This document shows, one piece after another, positions 1 to 10,700 of a DNA stretch of 64,000 bases. The notes under the pieces were generated by a model. It was not told the DNA's origin. It ran no database searches and was given only the letters and a program-made list of their open reading frames with translations. Origin of the DNA: Artocarpus heterophyllus (lineage: Eukaryota; Streptophyta; Magnoliopsida; Rosales; Moraceae). Made by a program: the position numbers and the translations under genes. Numbering within the stretch: the first letter of the stretch is position 1; every line of letters starts with the position of its first letter. The DNA is taken from NCBI GenBank assembly GCA_025403435.1, contig CM046332.1:6689903-6753902 (forward strand). Reading direction: 5' to 3'.

Positions 1-1940
1 CAGTGTTGGCAATTCCTGAGGGAAATGATGGGTTCGTAATCTATAGTGATGCGTCCAAGATAGGCCTAGGAGCTGTATTGATGCAAAATGAAAAGGTGAT
101 TGCTTATGCTTCAAGACAACTGAAGGATTACGAAAAGAACTATCCTACTCATGACCTCGAATTAGCATCAGTCATTTTTGCATTGAAGATATGGAGACAC
201 TATTTATATGGGGTCCAATGCAAGATCTTCACTAATCATCAAAGTCTGAAGTACTTCTTCACGCAAAGAGATCTGAACATGAGACAACGAAGATGGCTAG
301 AGTTGGTGAAGGATTACGATTGTGAAATCCTTTATCATCCTAGTAAAGCTAATCGAGTGGCTGGTGCTCTAAGTAGGAAGTCAGTTGCTACATTGATGTC
401 TATGCAAGCAATGTCTCCACCTTTAAGGAAGGAAATTCTAGACTTCGGTTTAGAACTTATAGCAGGCCAGCTATCAGCACTCACTCTTGCTCTGACGATG
501 TATGATGAAATTTGGAGTAAGCAAGATGATGACGTAAGCCTTGTAAGGATCAAGTAAGAAATGAAAGAAGGAAAATGTCAAGAGCTTCGTATTGCAGATG
601 ACGGAACTCTGTACCTCAAGGACAGTTTATGTGTTCCCAATGTTGATAATTTAAGGGAAAAGATCTTGGCAGAAATTCATGACACTCCTTATTCTATTCA
701 TCCAGATGCAACAAAGATGTATAATGATCTAAGGTGTAACTTCTGATGGTTTGGAATGAAACATGATGTTGCAAAGTATGTGAAGAAATGTATGACATGT
801 CAGCAAGTAAAGGCAGAACACCAGAGACCTAGTGGTGAACTGCAGTCTATCCAAATACCGAAATGAAAATGGGAGGAAATAGCAATGGATTTCATTACCG
901 GTTTGCCCAGAACTATGAATAGCTATGATGCAATTTGGGTAGTTGTGGATCGACTGACGAAGATGGCGCATTTCATTCCTATCAAGATCACTTACTCTAT
1001 GGAACGGTTAGCGGAACTCTATGTTAAGGAGATTGTATGACTTCATGGGATTCCCAAGTCGATCATCTCAGATCGTGATGGTAGGTTCACATCTAAGTTT
1101 TGGAATAGTGTACATACTACAATGGGAACCAGGCTTCATTTCAGTATAGCTTTTCATCCTCAAACTGACGGCCAAACGGAGAGGACGAACTTGATTTTAG
1201 AAGATATGCTACGAGCTTGTTCTCTCGATTTTAAGACCAGCTGGTGTAAAATGTTGCCATTAGCAGAGTTTGCTTACAACAACAGCTTTCAGGCGACAAT
1301 TGGGATGGCACCATATGAGGCTCTGTATGGGCGAAAATGCAGGTCGCCTATATGTTGGCACGAAGCTGGTGAAAAGAAGTTGATGGAAAGCGTAGATGCT
1401 GAAAGAACCGATTTTGTGAATGAAACTTCTGAGATGATAAAGTTGATAAGAAGAAGAATAGAGACCGCACAAAGCCGTCAGAAGAGTTATGCTGACAAGA
1501 GAAGAAGACCCTTAGAGTTCGCCGTAGGCGAATATGTGTTTTTGAAAGTTGCACCAATGAAAGGAGTTATGAGATTTGGGAGGAAAGGCAAGCTAAGTCC
1601 AAGATTTATAGGTCCTTATGAAATTGTGAAACGAATAGGCAAAGTAGCTTATCAGCTAAAGTTACCATCTGAAATGTCCGTAATGCACGATGTATTTCAT
1701 GTCTTCATGCTCAAGAAGTATGTTTCGGACCCTACGCATGTGATCGAGCCACAAGTGATCGAGATACGAGAAGACTTAAGTTATGAAGAAAAGCCAATGA
1801 AGATACTCGATCGGAAAACCAAGACCTTGAGGAATAAAGAAATTCCATTGGCTAAGGTATTATGGTGAAATCAGCAAGTTGAAGAAGCCACATGGGAACG
1901 TGAAGATGACATAAATGCTATGTATCCGCATTTATTCTAA
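1..1940 (+). pseudogene. gypsy copy A pol, 3' part: RNase H, integrase, chromodomain-like tail
   Basis: The frame starts in the RT/RNase H connection (VIYSDASK, then LGAVLMQN and YASRQLK) and runs to TAA at 1938-1940. The integrase zinc-binding region shows CMTCQQVK. The DDE core is recognisable from MDFITGLP (first Asp) through ISDRDGRF (second Asp) to TDGQTERTN (Glu). The C-terminal part has the GPYEIVKRIG block and the VLW..N..VEEATWE chromodomain-like end typical of plant chromoviruses. It is dead: nonsense codons lie at 555-557 (CAA to TAA), 744-746 (TGG to TGA), 864-866 (TGG to TGA), 1038-1040 (CGA to TGA) and 1866-1868. In copy C the Gln, first Trp and second Trp codons are intact, so these are judged against C; the 1038 stop is shared with C. 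All changes are C-to-T or G-to-A transitions. Confidence 0.92.
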
Positions 1941-1962
1941 GCTTCGAGGACGAAACTTTTAT

Positions 1963-1974
1963 AAGGTGGGGAGA
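1963..1974 (+). other. polypurine tract, gypsy copy A
   Basis: AAGGTGGGGAGA lies directly upstream of the 3' LTR start, the expected place for the plus-strand primer. The same tract is at 58109-58120 in copy C. Confidence 0.85.
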
Positions 1975-2226
1975 ATTGTAACACCCGCCTATTTTTATGT
2001 AAAGAATCACGTTAAGTTAGTAACGACGTTAATGATATTTTATTAATAATTTATGTTATATGTTATGAAATATGATTTAAATGTTACTAACTTTTTATGT
2101 CAAGTTTTATGACAGGTGATGACCGCTTGGTATCTTGTGCTCAAATGTTCATGTGAATTATTTGATGTATGTTTAACTATGATGCATGATGAATTGAATG
2201 TTTTAATGTATAGCATTTAAGGACAG

Positions 2227-2332
2227 TTCGGCAGGCCGAACAGTCTGCCCAAGACCGGCAGGCCAAAAAAATCCATCGGCAGGCCGAACTTGGTGGAACC
2301 GACAGGCCGAAGGGAAAAATCGGTAGGCCAAA
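2227..2332 (+). repeat. GGCAGGCCGAA motif cluster 1, gypsy LTR A
   Basis: Five spaced units of the type TCGGCAGGCCGAAC, GC-rich within AT-rich LTR DNA and oriented GGCAGGCCGAA on the sense strand. Arms TTCGG and CCGAA flank CAGG, so each unit can form a small hairpin. Function unknown. Confidence 0.85.
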
Positions 2333-3701
2333 CATGGTTTACGAGCAGTCAGCAGAAATCTCTCCAAAATTATGGCTGAGTTAAATACATTAATTGGATG
2401 ATTTAATGTGATTAATTGACATAATAATGAAATGTTTTATCAGTTAAGGAAATTAAGGGTTTGACTTTGCATTGATTTGTATGGTTTTAAATGGTTTCCT
2501 ATTTTTAGAGGGCAAATTATGGTAAGATTGATGATTTGTTTGACTCTCCCTCAATCATCTCCACCTACACGTGAATTCTGGACCAAGAACAGTCAGAAAA
2601 TTCTGACTTAATGAAGAGAATTGAATTCCCATCAATTATGCTCATTATGTTAAAATTTTTAACGTTCCTTTTTCATCATTTTCTTTCTCATTCTCACGTT
2701 TCTCTCTCCCTCAAACTTCTGAGACATTTTCTGATTTTCTCCTTTATCTCTTCTTCTCTTCTTCTTCACGAATTTCATCCTTCATCCTTTCAAAAATTCT
2801 CTGCAAGTATTGAAAGAAAAAGTTATATTTCGTTGGTTAAATTCAAGAATTTTGAGAAGAAACTTCAAGGTAAGAATTCAGTTTTTCTGGTGTTTTTGAA
2901 AAGAAATTCTTCTCCTCAATTCGTCTACAATATCTTTCTATAGGTATTGTGTTTTGTCTCGAATTTTTAAATGTGATGTTATGCATATATTATGTGATGT
3001 TTTTCTAAGTTTCATGTCATTTGAGTGTTCTATGAAAAATATGAATTTTCTATCCTTTACCATTCACAGTAAAATATTACTGTTTAACTTTGATGCATAA
3101 AAAAAATGTAATGATATTCAAGGGGTAAATATGATGTTTTTCATGAAAGTTGTCAAGAATGTGCATGTATAATGTATGATGAATATATTTTATGTTATGA
3201 ATTTTTATGAGATTACATTAAGAAGAAAATTGTTTTAACAATGTTATCTCTAGAATTTTGTTTATGAAATGTTATATATGTTTAATAAATGATTTTATGA
3301 TAATGAAATAATTTTATACATGATAATAAGATGTTTGTATGAATTTTAAAATGTATGTATTTTAAATTAGTCGAAAACGTTTTCAAAAGATTTTCATGTT
3401 TATAATGTATGCAATGTTTTGGTGATAATATTTAAGGAAGCATGTTATGAATAGTGTTTATATGTGTGATGGTAATGTTATGTTTTCACAATGATGATTA
3501 TGATTATAATATGAGAAGAATATATATATGAATTTTATATGAATGAATGTTATATGAATGGTTGATTTACGCTATGATGTTAAGTATTGATTTTATTGTG
3601 TTTTAAATGGAAAAATGGAATGAACACACAAAGGAATGAGCACTTCGAGACCGCGACGTCGTCACCAAATCATTTTAAGGTTAAGTAAGCTAGCTGCTAA
3701 G

Positions 3702-4206
3702 GTAAGTACATTCTCACCTGCAACATAACACGTTTTTACAAGATTTGATGTTATGTTCATAATGATATTCATGATGATTTTATGGTTATTTTCCTTAAGA
3801 ACTTTTATGAAAGATTTTCATGATTTTAAGTTATGCATGATGATTATGGCATGTTTCAAAGTACGAAAATTATGTATATATGTATCACCTAATAAGTGTT
3901 GCACACCAATGTTATGAAATGAAATGTTATGATGTCATGTTTGGTTTTGGATTAGCTACCCTTCTCCTCTCATGACGGCGCACCTATGATGATGTTTATG
4001 GTGCAACACTTGGGCCCTTAAGATAAAAATGAAAGAAGTTTTAAAATGGTCAACGTAATGAAAGATATGTTTCTATGAAATTGTGCTTAAGGCACTTTTA
4101 TGGTATGATGACTATGATGATGATGTGTTTATGTAATGTTTTAAATTGTGAGAATTATATGTACTTACTAAGCATTAGCTTAATCAAGTTTTATGTCATG
4201 TTGCAG
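3702..4206 (+). other. intron-like segment inside gypsy LTR A
   Basis: A donor-like AAG/GTAAGT at 3702 and an acceptor-like TGTTGCAG/A ending at 4206 fit plant U2 splice consensus. A TACTAAG sequence lies about 40 nt before the acceptor region. The same pair is kept at 33633-34138 and 38333-38838 in copy B. A second possible small intron lies at 2870-2943 (AAG/GTAAGAA to TTCTATAG/G). Whether they are spliced is inference. Confidence 0.4.
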
Positions 4207-4480
4207 ATAAGGGTAAGAAAATCATGAAATAGGTGGAGGACATGGGAAGGCGTGTGAGCACTAAGCATGATGAATTGTAACTGGAAGCACGCCAAGAAGA
4301 ACGTTCTTATGTTTTTAATTAAGTTATATATATTTTGGAACATATTTTTATGTTAAGTTTTAAGAATACTTATACTATGGTTTTATAAGTTATTCTATCA
4401 TTTTTAATGTATCATGAACTTCTGCAATATTTTATGAAAGTTGGTTTGTTTTAAAAAATTAAGTTTTCTCAAAGATTTTG

Positions 4481-4702
4481 GTTCGATCGGCCTGCCGAAC
4501 ATCCTTGGTCGGCCTGTCGAAGTCTGAAAGTTTGGCCTGCAGATCATGTTTTCGGCCTGCCAAATGTTGATAAGTTTTTAGGTCTGAATTGCAAAGCCTC
4601 TGCCGACCTGTCGGTTGAGGGAACTCCGGCTTGCCGATCATGTTCGGCCTGCCGAAGTCCCAAGTTCGGCCTGCCGAAGTCCCAAGTTCGGCCTGCCGAA
4701 CT
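4481..4702 (-). repeat. motif cluster 2 (TTCGGCCTGCC orientation), gypsy LTR A
   Basis: About eight units, inverted relative to cluster 1. The last three form an almost exact 22-bp tandem (positions 4650-4702); copy B has one unit fewer at the same place. Confidence 0.85.
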
Positions 4703-5059
4703 GTGGGAGTTAATGACTTTCAAATAATGTGATGATTCTTGAGATATGATGTGATGTTTGATAGTCCTGATTTTACAACTTGATATACCTATATTATTAA
4801 ATAAGTTCATGATTAATTTAAAGTATAATTGAATAAATTATAATATGGAATAAGTTAAATAATGTTATTTTAAACAATGATAAGTTATATAAAAAATAAA
4901 AACTTAGATGTATGAATGGATCCTGATTATGTATGTTTAACTATGTTTATATTTGAAAACGTCGTATAAGCTATGTAATTACGTTTATGTTTAAGGTTTA
5001 ATAAGTATGAATGTATGAATGTAACGATATCTGTGACGTCCGAATTAAGGGGCGTTACA

Positions 5060-5284
5060 ATTATCTTTAAGATTCATGTCTTTCGCATAATCTATCCATC
5101 ATATGCACATCTTAAAGGTTTAGATTGATAGTCTTAGACTTTTGTTTGCTTATTATATATTCAACATAAATGAACATAAAAGAGGACAACATTTGATATA
5201 TGAAAATAAATAATAAATTTCTTTATTGATTAAATGTCTCCAAAAACTATTAATCATTTAATCCTTAGGACACCTAGTTTAACA
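5060..5284 (-). repeat. remnant of a copia LTR next to gypsy copy A
   Basis: It matches the end of the 2-kb copia LTRs further right (for example 49918-50143): the segment from TTAAGATTC through the TTTGTTTGCTTA and GAGGACAA blocks to a terminal TTTAACA at 5281-5284. The gypsy LTR A abuts it at 5059/5060, so copy A apparently inserted into this LTR. Only about 225 bp remain. Confidence 0.75.
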
Positions 5285-6606
5285 GTTGTGTCAAATACAC
5301 AAATAGATACCTTTATAAATAAAGAGATACCTTTACAAATGAAGAGGTACATTTATATAAAGATTGTAGGATTGAACCGGTTGTGTCAATTCATAAAATA
5401 GCACCCCTATTGTTATTCTCTACAGAATTATTACAGATTTCATATTTTGTTCTAGAACACCATATTGTTGTTATATATAGTATTCGAATGTTTGTTGTAT
5501 CTTAGGGTAATTTGCCACAAAACTCTCTAGCAAGCTTGCATAAGTGAGGGCAAATAAAACCTTGAAGGAAAGCGTTTTATACACTGATACAAGCAATGGA
5601 GCTGCACAAGTTAGGAGTCATGTTTGTGATTCATGATGTCGTTTAAGTGGTCCAATCATAAGATTTAAGGCCAAGTGTTTCAACGAAGCATTGAACGGGC
5701 TTATTTAACAAGTTTGTGACGTGTCACATGCATGGAGCCTCGGCATAGGTCCAAATCAGTCTCAAGAGAGCCTAGTCACTATGATTAAAGTTCTAGAACA
5801 TTCACATTAATGATGGTGCACGATTCCAGTAAATTGTGGGGCCAATTTGTCAGCTTTGTAATTTCGGGAAACTTTCCTATTTTGGATTGACATGTGGGTG
5901 CCATGTCATTAAGTTCAAACCTTGTCATCAATTTATTTTTTTTATGTAATTTTTGTATTTTCTTAGTTGTCAAATTTGGTTTTGTTAGGCATGAAACAAA
6001 CCCAGATACTTTCCCTCTTCTAGAATAGGTTAGGCGCATTTTATGGGATAAAATTAGCTACCTTCCTTTTTTGTTATTTTTGTTGGATTACAGCCATCAA
6101 AGTTTGGATTTTAAGGCTTAATTTTGCATGGGAAAAACACCAATTAAGGGATTTCTAAGTCAGCATTTGCTTAGGGGGGTTTTGGGCTGAAAATCGTTTC
6201 CCATATATTTGTAAACACTTTGTAATTTTTAAAAAAAGAAGATTAGATTATCATTCACGAATTTGGTGAGGTTTTCTTGTGTTTTTCTAATTTTCTTGAG
6301 AAGACTCTTCAAGCTTATCAAGATTAAACGTGTGGCGTTCAATAAACTGACTTATCATCTAGAGTTTTAAGTGTTCTTGTAATTCTAGGTGTGGCGTCTT
6401 CTTATCTATGGTTCTTGGTTCGTGTCTTACTAGATTACATGTCAAGGCTCAACAAACGTGTGTCTTAAGGGATTAGGGGGTCGATTCTAGATTTGGTGTC
6501 AAGTCTCGTCACGTTAGTCGGTGGGGTTCATATCATACACGCCTCAATACATTCCATTTTAAGAATCATAACCTCCATTCTCTCTTTTCTTTCCAAATAT
6601 TCCAAC

Positions 6607-6803
6607 TTCTCGTTTTAAAGTTGATGTGATGTTTTATTTTTGTTTTAAATCTTTACATTCTAAAAGCCAGTTCAAAACCACTATTTAAGCCACACAATTT
6701 AGAACCCATAGTTTAAATCATAAAGTTCTAAATCACACAATTCTAGACTTGTGCACCAAACGAACCCTACATAATCTTATTAAGCTAAAAATGATACAAG
6801 CCC
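6607..6803. repeat. diverged direct repeat, copy 1 (MITE-like)
   Basis: It shares blocks in the same order with 7031-7228: TTGATGTGATGTTTTAT, then CACTATTTAARCC-like, then a CATAATCTTATTAAGC-like end. A related TTGATGTGATGTTTTG block lies in the intron-7 inverted-repeat element, which suggests an old small-transposon family. Confidence 0.5.
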
Positions 6804-7030
6804 ATTTGATATGTAGATTCTAAAAGGTTTAGATTAGTTCAAAAACATGAAGGTGGTTCAAACTAGCGTTTGATGAAATAATAACTAAAATCAATTCAAA
6901 CCAAAGAGACGGTTTTAAATTAGTTAAAACACTCAAAATCTAAACTTTGTCCCCTTCAAGCTCACACGGTTTGAACCATTGTTTATAGTAAAAGCTATTC
7001 TTATATTCGTTTTCCTTTTATAAATCATAC

Positions 7031-7228
7031 AAACACGAATTCTCATTTTAAAATTGATGTGATGTTTTATTCTCGTTTTATACCCTTATATTTTAAAAAA
7101 TTAATTTAAAACTACTATTTAAACCATATAATTTAAAACTCATAATTTAAACTATAAAATTATAAACTATACTATTTCAAACCCAAGAAGTACTAGACGG
7201 ACCCGCATAATCCTATTGAGCTAAAAAT
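7031..7228. repeat. diverged direct repeat, copy 2 (MITE-like)
   Basis: Second copy of the 6607-6803 unit, about 424 bp downstream, with many substitutions. It lies in the promoter-proximal region of the epimerase gene. Confidence 0.5.
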
Positions 7229-7560
7229 AAAACAATTTACTCAGACTTAAAACCAGGTAAAAAAGCCTTAATTGACCCAAAAAAAAAAAAAAAAGAAAAG
7301 AAAAAGAGAAAGTTTCAAGACCGGTGGGAGGACGGGAAGGGACAAAGCCAAACTGAGGAGCCGAACATTCCGGGTTTAGATAAAAGAAGTCCCAAAAAAA
7401 TCCAAAAGCAAAAACGAAATCTCAGGAGAGAGAAAAAATAAAAAAATAAAAAAAGCTTTCGGAAATTGCAAAGATTTCAGGACACGGCCTTTTGATCCCT
7501 CTCCTCTTTGCAGTTTGTTTGGATACGGACACGCTCCGGCTTATACTGACATTATATTCC

Positions 7561-7580
7561 TATATATATATATATATATA
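7561..7580. repeat. (TA)10 microsatellite
   Basis: Uninterrupted TA dinucleotides about 135 bp upstream of the start codon, followed by a TATA-like AT-rich stretch. Likely length-polymorphic. Confidence 0.9.
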
Positions 7581-7714
7581 TTATTTATATAAATATTTAC
7601 CTTTTATTTATTTTGTATATATACTATATCTACACATATATACATACGGTTCTCTCTTCCCCATAACTACTAGAACCAGGAGGAGAACGAAGAATACTAG
7701 AGCGAGAAAAAGCT

Positions 7715-10700
7715 ATGAGCAGCGAAAAGGTTTTGTCTTCTTCTGCACCGACTTCCACCTCTTTCTCTTCCTCTGGCGCTTCTTCTCCTCAAGTCGAGCT
7801 CGCCAAGGGCGTCAATGGCCTCGACAAGGTCGTCCTCCGCGAGTCCCGCGGCAGCTCCGCCGAGGTATTCCTTAATCTCTCTCTCCTCTGCCATAACTTC
7901 AGTTCCTTGTTTTTGATCGAGATCTGCTTCTCGATTTCACTATCGATTCACCTTTTTTTTTTAATCGCGAAGTGTAATGTTCTCTCTCTCTCTCTCTGTC
8001 CTCTCTTCGTTGATCGAATCGATTGCTTTTGGAGATCTTAGGTTTAGTTTGGATTTTCACGATCGGATCTGATGCACGGTTCGGTTGCTTAATTTATTAT
8101 ACTGTTCTGTGATTGTGAGATTATTGAAACGTTTGGATTAGTGCTTAGAAATGCTAATGGAATTGCCTGATCATGATCGACACGAAATTAGTTTGACTTA
8201 ATTATGCAAGTGGACGCTGGGATTAACCAATTCTTTGGATGCGTTTCAGATTTCATCCGGTTGTTCTTGTAGTATTCATAATTTTCTAACATATTGAGCG
8301 TTTTGTATGTAATTTGAGGTCAGATCTGTTAGGCTATTAGTCAAACATTAGCATTTCTGTCGTGTGAACATATGACTTACAATAAGACTTTTTGATAACT
8401 GTCAAATCTTTTTAGAAGGGAAGTCATTGATCAGCATTTAAGAATTGCACTAATGTATATTAAAATCGGACTTGGTAATAGCTTGTATAGTTGCCTTAAA
8501 ATTGGTTGCCTAGATAATTTAGTTGTGTACCTGTTGGTTACCTGTTGCTACACTCATCGCATAAATTTCTTCATCAGTTGCTATTTGTGATTGATGGAAA
8601 ATGTTACTATTATAACTGCTCTTTTATTTGTCATTCTTTAGAATTCTGAGGTATAAACTATAGCCTGAGCTGCAACTCTATTTGGCTCCACGAAAGTGTT
8701 TTCTGTCATGAATTAGAGTTGCAGGGAAAAATTATTTTCTTCATTCCTTTCAATTCAAAGTACACATAACTATATAGTTGTTACACGTAGTAAAGTTAGG
8801 AACCAATCCCACAAAATCAAGAAACTACTCTAACTAAAAAGTATACAACTCACACAATCCTAAAACACCAGGGATTCCCCACCGAATTCTCCTAAAACTG
8901 AATCTATAATCTCAGTTAATCACAACACTCCTCCTCAAGTTGGTGAATGGATATCTTCCATTCCAAGCTTGTTAACTAAGTCTTAAAAGGCTTCATTTGG
9001 TAATCCTGTTGTAAGAACATTGGCTAGTTGATCTTTAGACGAGACAAAAAGGAGTACAAATTAGCTCGTTATCCAATTTCTCCTTTATGAAGTGTTTATC
9101 AACTTCAATATGCTTTGTCTGATCATGCGGCACTGGATTATGAGCAATACTAATGGTTGACTTGTTGGCACAATATAACCTCATTGGACCTTCCCATTTT
9201 ATTTACAGATCATCTAAAATTATCTTTAGCCACAATAATTCACACACTCCTATTGCCATTGACTTGAATTCTGACTTTGCACTCAATCTTGCCACTACAC
9301 TTTGCTTCTTGCTCCTCCACATCACAAGGTTACCACCTAGAATAGTGCAATAGCCTGAGGTTGATCTCCTATCAACTAGTGATCCTGCATAATCCACATC
9401 TGTGTAGATTTCTAGTGTCATCCCTGCCCCCTTTTGAAACAAAATTCCTTTCGCGGGGTTGCCCTTCAAGTACTGGAGAATCTTGTGCACAGCCTTGAGA
9501 TGTATGTACTTCTTTAGGGTTGTGCATAAACTGGCTAACTACATGAACGGCATAGGCAATATCAGGTCTTGTATGTGCCAAATAGATCAATCTTCCCACA
9601 AGTCTTTGATAAGAAGCTTTATCTACCACAGCATCTTTTGGGGCGTCACACAATCTGTGGTTAAATTTTTTGGGTGTTTCCACCGGTTTACACCTTAGTT
9701 TTCCAGTCTCCTTCAACAAATCAAGGACATGTTTCTGTTGTGAAATTAAGATTCCTTGCTTTGAGTGAGCCACTTCAATACCCCGAAAGTACTTTAACTT
9801 CCCAAGCTCCTTGATATCAAACTCCTTCTCGAGGCATTTCTTCTAATTCTGTATACCTTCTGCATCATTGCCGGTTGCTATAATATCATCAACATACACC
9901 AACAGTGCCGTCACTCCCCCTGACATCGAGTGCTTCACAAACAAAGTGTGGTGTCCTTGGCTCTGCTTATAGCCCAAGGTAGCCATTGCCTTAGTAAATC
10001 TTCCAACCCAGGCTCTTGGTGATTGCTTTAGACTGTATAGAGATTTTGTAAGTCTGCACACCATTCTTTTCTTTGACTCAAACGCCGGAGGGACTTCCAT
10101 ATAAATCTCTTCTTTAAGGTCTCCGTGCAAGAAGGCATTTTCACGTCAAATTGTTGTAAACTCCATCCAAAATTGGCGGCTAATGATAGGAGGACCCGTA
10201 CCGTATTCATCTTTGCCATTGTAGCAAATGTCTCAAGGTAATCTATGCCATAGGTTCGAGTATATCCTTTGGCCACCAATCTCGCCTTATATCTCTCCAA
10301 GGAGCCATCAGATTGGTACTTTATGGTAAACACCCATCTACAACCCACCAACTTCTTTCCTTTGGGCATACTGACCATCTCCCATGTCTTGTTTCTCTCC
10401 AAAGCTTCCATCTCTAGTTTCATGGCATCCTCCCACTCCTTGTGTCCTAATGCCTCGGATAAATTTCTCAGAATGGGAATTGTATGAAGGTTGCTAAAAA
10501 AGGCTTCATGGTTTTGGGATAAATTTTTGTAGGACATAAAGAGGTACAAAGGATATTTTGTGTAGGTTTGTGTGTTTTTCCTTAGAGCAATTGGTAGGTC
10601 TTTGTCACTTTGTTCTTCAGGTTCATGAATCGGTTCAATTTGGTTGGGTGTGGTTTCGGCTGGCTTAAGAGTTGACTCGGGTAATTGAACAGTGGCTTGA

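Larger units (their letters stand above)
1..5059 (+). mobile_element. Ty3/gypsy chromovirus-like element, copy A (5' part outside window)
   Basis: The 3' end of a Ty3/gypsy LTR retrotransposon: the tail of pol, a polypurine tract and a complete 3' LTR ending in CA. The integrase-first-to-chromodomain-last order and the long LTR fit plant chromoviruses of the Tekay/Del type (family knowledge). It is closely similar over its whole length to copies B (32201-39629) and C (51895-59628). The outer flank is a copia LTR remnant. The 5' LTR lies upstream of the window, so no target-site duplication can be tested. Confidence 0.93.
1977..5059 (+). repeat. 3' LTR of gypsy copy A, long form (3083 bp)
   Basis: It starts TGTAACACCC right after the polypurine tract and ends GGGCGTTACA, so it has TG...CA ends. 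It holds a CT-rich stretch (about 2690-2790), two clusters of the TTCGGCAGGCCGAA-type motif in opposite orientation (2227-2332 and 4481-4702), and intron-like splice signals (2870-2943 and 3702-4206). Copies of the same LTR are at 32204-34927 and 37121-39629 (long form, truncated) and 51895-53422 and 58123-59628 (short form, lacking about 1.55 kb). Confidence 0.95.
5285..7714. other. intergenic and promoter region upstream of the epimerase gene
   Basis: No convincing coding sequence is seen. It contains a pair of diverged direct repeats (6607-6803 and 7031-7228), an A-rich tract near 7270-7315, a purine-rich stretch at 7420-7460 and a (TA)10 run at 7561-7580. The transcription start is probably within the last few hundred bases; a TATA-like TTTATATAAATA lies at about 7584-7595. 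Exact promoter elements cannot be fixed from sequence alone. Confidence 0.5.

Noticed and set aside
7492..7894. Open frames across the (TA)n region and antisense to exon 1
   Set aside because: They are low-complexity or shadows of exon 1, which is supported by homology and splice phase.
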